From NCBI RefSeq assembly GCF_041740695.1, contig NZ_JBGSLK010000096.1, positions 1 through 64,000 on the forward strand: DNA of 64,000 nucleotides, written 5' to 3'. The stretch comes from Haliscomenobacter sp041740695 (GTDB taxonomy: Bacteria; Bacteroidota; Bacteroidia; Chitinophagales; Saprospiraceae). The notes under the pieces were generated by a model. That model was not told the origin of the DNA, ran no database searches, and was given only the letters and a program-made list of their open reading frames with translations. The position numbers were made by a program, and so were the translations under genes. Of this stretch, positions 8,446 through 17,981 are shown piece after piece; positions within the stretch are counted from its first letter, which is position 1; each line of letters starts with the position of its first letter.

Positions 8446-8859
8446 CAGGACTACAACGAAAAAAACAGGGGATGCTTAAAGTGTATTAAATAAAGGAAAT
8501 ATGCATGTGTCGATTTGAGGGCATCAAAAAAACATACAATTGTTAATTTTGCTGAAATATCAGAAAAAAAAAGTAGGATACCTTGCTTTTTTGGAAAATC
8601 TTGCTAAATTTGAGCGTCTCGTCATGATGGAGTTTTTGATCACTTACCTATAAACAGCTGTGAGAGCACTGAGCCAAATTTCCCCCGGCTCCATACCAAG
8701 TGGTAATCTTGCTTTTTTTACAAAAATGTGAACCTGTGTTTGTGTGCTCAAAGGCCTGCTTCAGCTAGCAAGTTGAATGGAATCGGCATGTCGATTGTAC
8801 ACAACCGAAAAAAATTACTTAGGGTATTTGTTTCATCTATTCATTAAGAATTATTTTCT
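8446..8859. other. Divergent intergenic region, no gene seen
   Basis: This AT-rich stretch separates the TonB receptor and the sigma-54 activator. I see no coding frame and no strong hairpin. A sequence near 8784 (CGGCATGTCGATTGTA) resembles a sigma-54 site but has three mismatches, including the -12 GC, so it is not called. Confidence 0.4.
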
Positions 8860-10998
8860 ATGAATGAAACTAAAATGCTGGAGGTTTATTTGAGTGCCTC
8901 TGAACTTTTGCAAGCCGCAGCGGTATGGTTGGCTTCAGATGGACGAATTCTGGGTGTAAACACTTTGTTTTCCAAAGAACTGGGCTATTCTCAAGAGGCA
9001 TTAAAGGGAAAATCCATTTTCCAAATTAATCCACACATCAACCTGATGGATTGGAAAAAAATTTGGAAATCGTTGGAGGCTACTGGCTCCTCCGATATCG
9101 AATCGGATCACATCACCGCTGATGGAAAGCTTTACCCCATCAAAATGACCGCAGTAATGGTGGACATTGGTGAGGAAAAAGTTTGTATCGGGATCGTCAA
9201 AAACCTGCTGGAACTCACCCGCTACAAAGACATGTTGGAATTGGTGACCAGCATGACGAAAATTGGTTCCTATGAATTGGATTTGGTGGCGGATGAGCTC
9301 ATTACCACTAAGGAATTTTACCGAGTATTGGAAATGGATGAGGCTACTCAACCATTGTCCCGAGAATGCTTTCGAGCCTTGATAAAAGCCCAAATCAGCC
9401 CGGATGAGCTCTCTAATCTGGATGAAATCACCGATACTGCGATCAGAGATGGTGTCCCTGTCGAAACGGAATTTGCCGTCATTGGTAAAAATGGCATAGA
9501 CAAGCATCTTAGATTTTATGTATACCCGCTTACAAAAGAGGGAGTTACCTACAAAATATACGGCGCCATTCAAGACATTACCCAGCAAAAAGCCACCGCC
9601 CAGCCTCTTGAATTGACGAAATATTTGATTGACAATGCTTCCGAAATGATTTATTGGGTAAAGGAGGATGGACGGATTCGGTACTCCAACCAGGCATTCT
9701 TCTCTCGAATGGGCTACACTGAAGAAGAGATCACCCAATTGCACATTGTTGATTTGGTTCCAGATGTGCTGGAAATTGGTTGGGACAATGTATTTGCGCT
9801 CATAAAAGAAAACAAAACTTTGGTCTTAGAGCGCAATAAGCAATGCAAGGACGGATCTTTGTTTCCAGCTCAGGTTTTTGCCAATTTTGTGGAGTTCCAC
9901 GGAGATGCTTTTATTTGTAAATATGTACGGGATTTAAGCGAGATTAGGCAAGCAGAGTCGGAATTGCGCCGTGCTTTTGATGAAATCTCAGCATTGAAAG
10001 GGCGGCTGGAGTTGGAAAACAGCTATTTGCAAAGTGAAATAGAGGTTGAGTACAATTTTAATAATATTGTCACGACTAGTGAATCCTATAAGTCTGTTTT
10101 ACAGCAGGTTCATAAAGTAGCCAATACGGATGCCACGGTTTTGATCACCGGAGAAACGGGAACAGGCAAAGAATTGCTGGCTCGAGCTATCCATAGCAAT
10201 AGCAATCGCGGCAAAAGGCAAATGATCAAAGTAAACTGTGCAGCTTTGCCAGAGAATTTGATTGAAAGTGAATTGTTCGGGCACGAAAAAGGTGCATTTA
10301 CTGGAGCAATACAGAGAAAGCCAGGGCGATTTGAGCTGGCTCACCGCAGCACCATTTTTTTGGATGAAATTGGGGAGATGCCTTTGGAATTACAAACGAA
10401 ACTACTTCGGGTGCTCCAGGAAGGAGAGTTTGAACGAGTGGGTGGCTCCGAAACCTTACATTGCGACGTACGGGTCATTGCTGCGACCAACCGGAATCTG
10501 GAGCAGATGGTTCAAGAAGGAAAATTCAGGCAGGACCTTTACTACCGGATTAGTGTTTTTCCCATCCACAATATTCCCCTGCGGGAAAGAAAAGAAGACA
10601 TCGCCTTGTTGATTCGGCATTTCGTGAAAAAGTTCTCCATCAAAACGGGTAAAAACATCGATAAAATACCACGCAGGGCATTCGAAATCCTGGAAGAATA
10701 CTCCTTTCCAGGTAATATTCGGGAACTAGAAAACATCATTGAGCGTTCGGTGATCCTTAGTCATCAGGATGTATTGAATTTTGATGCCATTCCTTTTAAG
10801 GCCAAAGAAAAGATACATCTCGAAGGTAACGGCAATGGTCATTTCAAATCGCTGGAGGAAATCCAACGCGAACACATCCTGAATGCGCTCAAAAAAACTC
10901 AGGGCCGGGTTAGTGGTCCCGCAGGAGCTGCTCGATTGTTGGGTTTGAACGATAAAACCTTGTTTTCAAAAATGGCAAAACTGGGGATTCACGAATAA
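8860..10998 (+). CDS. Sigma-54-dependent activator with PAS sensors
   Basis: This bacterial enhancer-binding protein hydrolyses ATP to open sigma-54 promoters. The 712 aa show three PAS-like sensor regions (about 10-125, 125-245, 250-375), a short coiled coil, the AAA+ domain (about 400-635) and a Fis-type helix-turn-helix at the end. Diagnostic motifs are Walker A GETGTGKE (from 431), the sigma-54 contact loop GAFTGA (from 478) and Walker B TIFLDEIGEM. The HTH reads GPAGAARLLGLNDKTLFSKM. There is no receiver domain, so it is driven by PAS ligands or partners rather than by a phosphorelay. It is divergent from a TonB receptor. A perfect sigma-54 promoter lies 244 bp after its stop, so a cis target is likely. 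The stop codon is followed within 2 bp by repeat D. Confidence 0.93.
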   Translation: MNETKMLEVYLSASELLQAAAVWLASDGRILGVNTLFSKELGYSQEALKGKSIFQINPHINLMDWKKIWKSLEATGSSDIESDHITADGKLYPIKMTAVMVDIGEEKVCIGIVKNLLELTRYKDMLELVTSMTKIGSYELDLVADELITTKEFYRVLEMDEATQPLSRECFRALIKAQISPDELSNLDEITDTAIRDGVPVETEFAVIGKNGIDKHLRFYVYPLTKEGVTYKIYGAIQDITQQKATAQPLELTKYLIDNASEMIYWVKEDGRIRYSNQAFFSRMGYTEEEITQLHIVDLVPDVLEIGWDNVFALIKENKTLVLERNKQCKDGSLFPAQVFANFVEFHGDAFICKYVRDLSEIRQAESELRRAFDEISALKGRLELENSYLQSEIEVEYNFNNIVTTSESYKSVLQQVHKVANTDATVLITGETGTGKELLARAIHSNSNRGKRQMIKVNCAALPENLIESELFGHEKGAFTGAIQRKPGRFELAHRSTIFLDEIGEMPLELQTKLLRVLQEGEFERVGGSETLHCDVRVIAATNRNLEQMVQEGKFRQDLYYRISVFPIHNIPLRERKEDIALLIRHFVKKFSIKTGKNIDKIPRRAFEILEEYSFPGNIRELENIIERSVILSHQDVLNFDAIPFKAKEKIHLEGNGNGHFKSLEEIQREHILNALKKTQGRVSGPAGAARLLGLNDKTLFSKMAKLGIHE

Positions 10999-11000
10999 GC

Positions 11001-11120
11001 AACGCAGAAAAATTAACTTCCCGATTTTGGGTTTTGAATAGGAAGTCGAACGGTTCATTTCAAGTGAGCTTCCTATTCAAAAGCCTCAAAAAAAATCGGG
11101 AAGTAATTTTTTGCGTCATA
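11001..11120. repeat. Hairpin repeat, copy D
   Basis: This 120-bp element is the inverted, almost identical partner of 5929-6047, beginning 2 bp after the stop of the sigma-54 activator. Apex AACGGTTCATTTCAAGTG at 11049-11066. Copies C and D face each other across 4.95 kb that hold exactly the TonB receptor and the activator. Confidence 0.88.
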
Positions 11121-11163
11121 CAGAATAAAATTTCCTTCATGTAATCATTTTCTCGTATTTAGG

Positions 11164-11197
11164 AAAAAGCAACACTTAGTCAGTGTTGCTTTTTTTG
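11164..11197 (+). terminator. Intrinsic terminator after the sigma-54 activator
   Basis: AAAAAGCAACACT pairs with AGTGTTGCTTTTTTT around a 5-base loop and ends in a T-run. This is the strongest classical terminator in the window. It separates the activator transcript from the sigma-54 promoter 45 bp further on. Confidence 0.9.
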
Positions 11198-11241
11198 TTG
11201 TAATGGTTTGATTTTCAGATAAATAAAAATAAAAAAGAATT

Positions 11242-11257
11242 TGGCACGCGGATTGCA
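11242..11257 (+). promoter_or_regulatory. Consensus sigma-54 (-24/-12) promoter
   Basis: TGGCACGCGGATTGCA matches the sigma-54 consensus TGGCACR-N4-TTGCW at every fixed position. The start of transcription would be about 11268. No recognised gene follows until the GntR gene at 11911, which has its own promoter. It is next to a sigma-54 activator gene. Confidence 0.8.
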
Positions 11258-11433
11258 ATAGATAGAGTAGCACTATTTTTTCGATGGTGCCATAAGAATC
11301 AAATAATCACTTTCCTAGGTATTGGAGACATTACTTAGATTACCTTGTTGTGTAATCATACAAGATAATCAGTGTTTCTAATCTCGAAATCACATTTTCA
11401 CAACCCTCAATAGAGGCACTACCAATTGTTGCG

Positions 11434-11586
11434 ATGGCTGTGGGAGCTGTGCACAATACCTGTTGGAAAGAGATGATGTTTGATGCAAAATCTAAAAAAA
11501 TGGGTATAAAATGTACAGATACCGCTAGCCGCCTTGATGTAAAAACGGTGGGAGCCAACAGAACTGTAATACTGTATTGTTATTGA
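11434..11586 (+). CDS. Possible 50-aa peptide behind the sigma-54 promoter
   Basis: From ATG 11434 to TGA 11584 there is a 50-codon frame (start MAVGAVHNTCWKEMMF, end VILYCY) with three cysteines. The frame stays open about 26 codons further upstream without an ATG, GTG or TTG. It lies about 165 nt after the predicted sigma-54 transcription start and before a strong hairpin at 11667-11704. I recognise no family. It may be a real small protein, the relic of a longer gene, or chance; the transcript may equally be a non-coding RNA. Confidence 0.25.
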   Translation: MAVGAVHNTCWKEMMFDAKSKKMGIKCTDTASRLDVKTVGANRTVILYCY

Positions 11587-11666
11587 CACTGAACACTCGC
11601 CATGGACATCCATGAGCAAAGATTATGCCAAAAGAGGGCATTTCAGAACACTATGTAATTGCACGC

Positions 11667-11704
11667 AACTCCACCACGTATTTTTTAGGTACGTGGTGGA
11701 AGTT
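11667..11704 (+). terminator. Hairpin ending the putative sigma-54 transcript
   Basis: CCACCACGTA (11671-11680) pairs perfectly with TACGTGGTGG (11690-11699) around a 9-base T-rich loop, and outer AACT/AGTT extends the stem. The downstream T-run is weak (AGTTCTTTCC). It would define a transcript of roughly 430 nt from the sigma-54 promoter. Confidence 0.55.
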
Positions 11705-11855
11705 CTTTCCATTACTAGGTTCAATCTAATTTGACAATTCATGTTCTAACCGATAATCTGTAAAAAGACGCATTTTAGTTTATTTATAAGGTTCACATTT
11801 TCTTATGAGGTTGTCTAGTAGGTCTTTGACAGCCTCTTTTTTTTATTCTAAAATA

Positions 11856-11873
11856 AACTTGTACGTACAAGTT
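11856..11873. promoter_or_regulatory. GntR operator palindrome
   Basis: AACTTGTACGTACAAGTT is a perfect 18-bp palindrome of the type bound by HutC-subfamily GntR regulators (centre TTGTAnnTACAA). It overlaps the predicted -33 element of the GntR gene, which predicts autorepression and control of the whole downstream operon. Confidence 0.75.
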
Positions 11874-11889
11874 GAGTTTTGTAACTTTG
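11859..11889 (+). promoter_or_regulatory. Bacteroidota promoter of the GntR operon
   Basis: TTG at 11859-11861 and TAACTTTG at 11882-11889 match the -33 TTG and -7 TAnnTTTG elements with a 20-bp spacer. Transcription would begin near 11896, just upstream of ATG 11911. This rules out the TTG at 11872 as the start codon, since it would lie before the transcript. Confidence 0.7.
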
Positions 11890-11910
11890 TCTTACGAACA
11901 ATCCAATCGT

Positions 11911-12635
11911 ATGGAAAGCAGTACACAATATCAACTTTTATACCATCGACTCAAAAAAGAAATCCTAGCAGATGTATACCCAATTGGAAGCATTTTGCCA
12001 TCGGAGAATGACCTTTGTTTTGCTGCAAACCTTTCAAGATCAACGGTTAGACAAGCTTTAAGTCAATTGGAAACCGAAGGTTACATCACCAAGCTGAAAG
12101 GCAAAGGCAGCATTGTCAAATCTAAAAGCCGATCCTTAAATTTACTTTCCTTTCATGGTTTTTCCGCAATGGTCGACAAAACGAAAATGTCGACCTTGTC
12201 CGTACAAGAGCCGATGTTTATGCCATGGCCGGAAGAATTTCCTTTTGAACTTAGCGAGCTTGAAAAAGGGGCGGGCTGTATCCATTTTGCCAGGGTACGT
12301 GCTGTAGAAAGACGCCCGGTGATGTATGAACTTACTTTTGTGCCCAATCTCAATTTGCCCCGTTTTGTACGTCAATTTAAACTGAATCAATCCTTTTTTG
12401 AATTCCTAGCAAAAGAATACCAACTTGAAATCACGGGCATGGAACAACAAATCTGGGCTGTTGCAGCCAATTCCTTGCACACCCAACATTTGCAAGTTGA
12501 ATCCAACACTCCCTTGCTAAAAATCAATCGAAAATACCACAGCAACCGCAGCCACCTCAATTTGTACAGCACCCTTTATTGCAATACCGAAAAGTATGCA
12601 CTAGGCAATACGAGTGGTATTTTAAATCAGTCCAT

Positions 12636-12639
<4 letters not shown>
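11911..12639 (+). CDS. GntR-family regulator (HutC type)
   Basis: This regulator probably represses the catabolic operon that follows and releases DNA on binding a pathway metabolite. Starting at ATG 11911 (MESSTQYQLLYHRLK) it is 242 aa. The N-terminal winged helix (about 5-70) has the family signature LPSENDLCFAANLSRSTVRQ and ALSQLETEGYI. The C-terminal domain is of the UTRA/HutC effector-binding type (about 95-235; RARAVERRP-like strand, YELTFVPNLNLP), though not strongly conserved by eye. The frame could open at TTG 11872 but that lies upstream of the mapped promoter. A perfect palindromic operator covers the promoter. Its stop overlaps the start of the next gene by 4 bp (ATGA), so the two are translationally coupled. 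Confidence 0.88.
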
Positions 12640-14111
<1,472 letters not shown>

Positions 14112-14130
14112 ATAGTGTTTGGGTGTGAGG

Positions 14131-14228
14131 TGTGATAGTGTGAGTGTGTTGGCCTTCCACCGCCTGAAAGTTACCGCCAACCCACAAGAAAGGGTGTGAG
14201 TGTGAAGTGTGATAGTGTGAGTGTGTTG
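14131..14228 (+). repeat. Direct repeat of a 21-bp GT-rich unit
   Basis: A 21-bp sequence starting TGTGATAGTGTGAGTGTG occurs at 14131-14151 and again, identical, at 14208-14228. Shorter GGTGTGAG units lie before each. It falls within the non-coding gap of the catabolic operon (14112-14434). Confidence 0.7.
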
Positions 14229-14286
14229 TCGCCAGTGCGCAAAACCTTACTTAAGCTTAAACAAAAAATCCTGCGTTACCCGCCAA

Positions 14287-14345
14287 CCCACGGAGTTATC
14301 CGTGGGAGGCCACCCATAGACTCAACCCACGGATTTATCCGTGGG
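14287..14345. repeat. Two CCCACGG...CCGTGGG hairpins
   Basis: CCCACGG-AGTTAT-CCGTGGG (14287-14306) and CCCACGGAT-TT-ATCCGTGGG (14326-14345) are perfect palindromes 19 bp apart. The half-site ATCCGTGGG then continues into the tandem repeat that follows. Confidence 0.75.
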
Positions 14346-14348
14346 ATG

Positions 14349-14423
14349 TATATCCGTGGGCGATATATCTGTGAGAGATATATCCGTGGGCGATATATCT
14401 GTGAGAGGTATATCTTGGGAGAC
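14349..14423 (+). repeat. Five tandem 15-bp repeats before the dehydrogenase gene
   Basis: Five units run without gaps: TATATCCGTGGGCGA, TATATCTGTGAGAGA, TATATCCGTGGGCGA, TATATCTGTGAGAGG and TATATCTTGGGAGAC. Two unit types alternate as a 30-bp pair. The array ends 11 bp before the ATG at 14435, so it forms the leader of the alcohol dehydrogenase message. Confidence 0.85.
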
Positions 14424-14434
14424 ATACAAACATC

Positions 14435-15481
14435 ATGAAAGCAGCCATCTACCACGGCAAAGAAGACCTCCGCGTCGAAAACATCGCCGACCCCAGCCTA
14501 GCCGAAGGCGAAATCCTCCTCGCCATCGAGGCATGCAGCGTCTGTGGCACGGACCTGCGCACCTACCGCAATGGCGATAAAAAAATCACTCCGCCTCGGG
14601 TCCTAGGCCACGAGTTTTGTGGCAAAGTCATCGAATCCCGCAACCCCAGCGCCAATGTCCAGGTCGGCGACCGAGTAGTCATGTACATTGTACTCTCTTG
14701 TGGCGAGTGCAAATATTGCCGTGCCGGGCGCGAAAACCTCTGCATCAGCCGCACCACCATGTCCTACCACTACGATGGTGCCTTTGCACCTTATGTGAAG
14801 GTTCCGGCTCGGGCAGTGCAGCGGGGTAGCCTCTTTAAAGTCACCACAGACCAAAGCTCCCAACAGATGAGTCTAGCGGAACCATTGGGTTGTGTGACCA
14901 ATGCCCACACCCACCTGGGCATTGGTTTACAAGATCGGGTAGCCGTTATTGGTGCTGGCCCGATTGGTGCCATGCACGCTGTGTTGGCTCGCCTCCAGGG
15001 TGCCCAATCGGTGCATCTATTCGACATCAATCAGAAGCGCCTGGATATGATGACCCGTTTTGACATAGACGGTACCATCCTGAGTGATCAGGAAGGCTCT
15101 CATCTTGCTGAGGCATTGGAACTTACCGCAGGAGAAGGTTTTGACGTGGTCATTGTCGCCGTCAGTAGTGCCTTGGCCCAGGCTGATGCTTTGGAAATTG
15201 CGGGCAAGGGCGCTCGGGTGGAATTTTTTGGCGGCTTACCCAAATCCAATCCTACTGCGCTGTTGAACACCAACCACCTGCACTACAAAGAATTGATGGT
15301 TAGTGGTTCTTACTCTGAAAAAATCAGTGATTTCCGCACAGCTTATCACTTGATCCAAAGTGGTCGTTTTCCCGCTGATCGCTTCATCACGCACGAACTG
15401 CCCCTAGACCGTATTCACGAAGCCTTCACCATGATGGAATCCGGTGAAGCCCTCAAAGTATGCATCAACCCTCAATTGTAA
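14435..15481 (+). CDS. Zinc-dependent alcohol/polyol dehydrogenase
   Basis: This is a medium-chain, zinc-containing NAD(P)-dependent dehydrogenase (sorbitol/threonine dehydrogenase type), 348 aa. The catalytic zinc ligands are visible as C37 in CSVCGTD and H59-E60 in GHE; the structural zinc cluster is C89, C92, C95 and C103 (CGECKYCRAGRENLC). The Rossmann fold shows VIGAGPIGAMHAVLA near residue 170. It probably oxidises a sugar alcohol or similar hydroxyl in the same pathway as the flanking aldehyde dehydrogenases. It is the third gene of the GntR operon but is preceded by 323 bp of repeats, unlike the tight spacing elsewhere in the operon. The next gene starts 4 bp after its stop. Confidence 0.9.
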   Translation: MKAAIYHGKEDLRVENIADPSLAEGEILLAIEACSVCGTDLRTYRNGDKKITPPRVLGHEFCGKVIESRNPSANVQVGDRVVMYIVLSCGECKYCRAGRENLCISRTTMSYHYDGAFAPYVKVPARAVQRGSLFKVTTDQSSQQMSLAEPLGCVTNAHTHLGIGLQDRVAVIGAGPIGAMHAVLARLQGAQSVHLFDINQKRLDMMTRFDIDGTILSDQEGSHLAEALELTAGEGFDVVIVAVSSALAQADALEIAGKGARVEFFGGLPKSNPTALLNTNHLHYKELMVSGSYSEKISDFRTAYHLIQSGRFPADRFITHELPLDRIHEAFTMMESGEALKVCINPQL

Positions 15482-15485
15482 TCCC

Positions 15486-16955
15486 ATGAACCAAACTACG
15501 ATCGATTCCTTAGTAGGTAAAGAATGGGGGCTTTTCATCGATGGCCAGGTTGTATCTGCTTCCAACGATGAATTGGATGCTGTTTATTCCCCTGCCAATG
15601 GCAAGTTGATTGCCCAGGTCGCTGTCGCCAGCCCCGGTGATGTGAATACAGCTGTACAAAGCGCTAAACTCGCTTTTAAAAGCTGGTCAGCACTGCCTGC
15701 TCAGGAACGGGAAAAAATCATGCGTCAGGCAAGTGCCTATGTGCGCACCCAGGCGGATCGCATTGGTGCCTTGATGGCTTTGGAGCAAGGCAAACCCTTT
15801 GCCCAAAGTCGTAGTGAAGTCCTCTCTTCTTGTGATCTTTTGGACTATTATGCTGCTGAAGCAGTACGTGTAGAAGGTTACGTCAACCCTACCGAAAAAA
15901 ACAGCTTATATTCCTGGGTAACCTATCAACCCGTCGGGGTATGTGGCCTGATTACGCCTTGGAACTACCCGGTCAGTTTACTTAGTTGGAAATTGGGGCC
16001 TGCCCTGGCTACGGGCTGTACGGTTGTGGTGAAACCAACGGAAGTAACTCCACTATCGCCTTGGGCTTTTTGTCAGGCTTTGACGGAGGGTGGAATCCCG
16101 GCTGGCGTCATCAACGTCATCGCGGGTGCTGGGCAGGTAGGTGCTGTTTTGATAGACCATCCCGACGTGGCCAAAATTGCCATGACTGGCTCGACTGAAA
16201 CCGGGAAAAAGATCATGCAGGTTGCGGCCAGGCAACTCAAAAAAGTCTCTCTGGAATTGGGCGGCCACTGCCCAGCCATTGTTTGTGCAGATGCCGATTT
16301 AAATCTTGCTGCGGAAGTGATTTCCTACAAGGGCTTTCGCAACATGGGGCAGTCTTGTAGTAGCGTCAATCGGGTGTATGCCCATCAATCCATCCACGAT
16401 GAATTATTGGAAAAAATTTGTGCCAAAGCCCGGCAGTTCAGCATTGGTGATGGCATCAGCGAACCCAACTGCGACCTTGGCCCGATGACTACTGCTGCAA
16501 CGCTCGAAAAAGTGGAACGGCATGTTGCTGACGCCCTGGCTAAAGGGGCAGTATTGCACGAAGGTGGGAAACCCCCTGAAGGAGAACAATATCAAAAGGG
16601 CCATTATTACTTGCCCACTGTGCTCAGCAAGGTTAGCCCTAAAATGTTGTTGATGCAGGAAGAAACTTTTGGGCCAGTGGTACCTCTAGATACCTTTGAT
16701 ACCCTGGACGTAGCCATCCAAAAAGCCAACGACAGCGCCTACGGCCTTTGCGCCTACCTGTTTACCCGGGATTTTGCCACTACGATGAAAATGAGTCAAG
16801 CCCTTGAATCCGGCACAGTCTGCGTCAACAATGGTGCCGTCAATACGCCATATGCCCCTTACGAAGGTTGGAAAGATAGCGGCTTTGGCTCTGAGCTTTC
16901 CCGTAAGGCCATTTTTGAGTACCTGAAAACCAAACACGTTAAAGTAGCTTTTTAA
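15486..16955 (+). CDS. NAD(P)-dependent aldehyde dehydrogenase
   Basis: A second aldehyde dehydrogenase superfamily member, 489 aa, closer to the succinate-semialdehyde/betaine/lactaldehyde group than the first one of the operon. Visible features are TPWNYPVSLLSWKLGPALA, the cofactor loop MTGSTETGKKI, the general base in LELGGHCPAI and the catalytic Cys in MGQSCSSVNR. It would oxidise an aldehyde to the acid. ATG 15486, 4 bp after the stop of the dehydrogenase gene, is chosen over the upstream ATG 15444, which lies inside that gene. The two dehydrogenases in series (alcohol to aldehyde to acid) suggest stepwise oxidation of a sugar or polyol. Confidence 0.9.
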   Translation: MNQTTIDSLVGKEWGLFIDGQVVSASNDELDAVYSPANGKLIAQVAVASPGDVNTAVQSAKLAFKSWSALPAQEREKIMRQASAYVRTQADRIGALMALEQGKPFAQSRSEVLSSCDLLDYYAAEAVRVEGYVNPTEKNSLYSWVTYQPVGVCGLITPWNYPVSLLSWKLGPALATGCTVVVKPTEVTPLSPWAFCQALTEGGIPAGVINVIAGAGQVGAVLIDHPDVAKIAMTGSTETGKKIMQVAARQLKKVSLELGGHCPAIVCADADLNLAAEVISYKGFRNMGQSCSSVNRVYAHQSIHDELLEKICAKARQFSIGDGISEPNCDLGPMTTAATLEKVERHVADALAKGAVLHEGGKPPEGEQYQKGHYYLPTVLSKVSPKMLLMQEETFGPVVPLDTFDTLDVAIQKANDSAYGLCAYLFTRDFATTMKMSQALESGTVCVNNGAVNTPYAPYEGWKDSGFGSELSRKAIFEYLKTKHVKVAF

Positions 16956-16982
16956 AAGGCTGTGAACCCAAAAAACAGAACC

Positions 16983-17981
16983 ATGCTCCTTTCTCCTACC
17001 CAATCCCGGCAATTGCTCAACCATGCTTTTGAACACAATTACGCCATCCTAGCCATCAACGCCGATAGCCACGCAGCAGTGACCGACTGCCTGGAAGCCG
17101 CCCGCCTGGCCGATGCGCCAGTGATTATCGAAACCAGCCTTTGGCAAATCAAGGGGCACAGTTACGGTTTTGGTGATCCAATCCTGGGCGTAGCCCGCTA
17201 TTTGGCCGATTTGATGGTCTTGGCCAACAGTGAACGGTATCAACACATCCCGGTGATTTACCATACCGACCACATCAAAGGGCCGGAGACGATTGGGATA
17301 CTTCAGGCCGCCATTCAAGGCATCGAAGTAGGCCTGCATGGTCAAAGTTTGAAACTCTGTGCTTCGACCATTTCCCTGGATGCTTCGGATATGAGCGAGG
17401 AGCAGAACATTCGATACATGTTGCAATTGTGCCAACTCGCTGAGGAAGCAGGGGTGGATGTGACCCTAGAAATGGAATCGGCAGTAGATGATCGAATCAC
17501 ACCCGCTGATGAAACAGAGCGATTGATCGGTGCGGTAGAGGCAAAATATCCCGGCAAAATTGTCCTGTGGGCACCGGGCGTAGGCACTCAACACGGCTTT
17601 ACTTCGGATGATGGGTATGCAGGTTTTCAAACCAAAACCATCGAGACCAATGTGCGTTTATTGCAACAACTGACTGGCCGGAACATTGGCATCGCCCTGC
17701 ATGGATCTACCGGACTGTCTGCCGAAAAATTGAGCGCCGCGGCCAAATGTGGGGTGACCAAAGTGAACTGGTCCTCGGAGTCTTTGTTCCTGCGTTCAAT
17801 GGCCGCGAAGCAATATTACCTGGAAAATGCGGATAAACTAGAACGTAAACACCCGGACTGGAAAAATACGGTGATGGACAATGGGGTGAGTGGGTTTGTG
17901 TCGGAGCGTTATGTACCGAAGGTGGTGGAGCGGATTCAAATATTAGGTGCTCAGGGTAAGGCCAGTTTCCTTAAGTTTTAA
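16983..17981 (+). CDS. Class II aldolase-family protein, atypical
   Basis: The 332 aa form a class II (zinc-dependent) aldolase-type TIM barrel: zinc-ligand motif YHTDH (near residue 90), a downstream LEMES strand, and the glycine-rich HGSTGLS where fructose-bisphosphate aldolases have HGGSG. The block that normally binds the sugar phosphate (NIDTD in FbaA-type enzymes) reads NWSSE here, so the substrate may differ from fructose or tagatose bisphosphate. It closes the GntR operon, 27 bp after the aldehyde dehydrogenase, and presumably splits the oxidised or phosphorylated intermediate. ATG 16983 is preferred to GTG 16962. The last 11 bp overlap the 3' end of the opposing membrane protein gene. 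Confidence 0.8.
   Translation: MLLSPTQSRQLLNHAFEHNYAILAINADSHAAVTDCLEAARLADAPVIIETSLWQIKGHSYGFGDPILGVARYLADLMVLANSERYQHIPVIYHTDHIKGPETIGILQAAIQGIEVGLHGQSLKLCASTISLDASDMSEEQNIRYMLQLCQLAEEAGVDVTLEMESAVDDRITPADETERLIGAVEAKYPGKIVLWAPGVGTQHGFTSDDGYAGFQTKTIETNVRLLQQLTGRNIGIALHGSTGLSAEKLSAAAKCGVTKVNWSSESLFLRSMAAKQYYLENADKLERKHPDWKNTVMDNGVSGFVSERYVPKVVERIQILGAQGKASFLKF

Noticed and set aside
8784..8799. Second sigma-54-like site upstream of the activator
   Set aside because: CGGCATGTCGATTGTA has three deviations, including the -12 GC, so it falls short of the site at 11242.
11872..11910. TTG start of the GntR frame
   Set aside because: It overlaps the operator and lies before the predicted transcription start; ATG 11911 fits the family.
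14287..14423. CRISPR-like array
   Set aside because: Units are 15 bp, contiguous and without unique spacers, and there are no cas genes.
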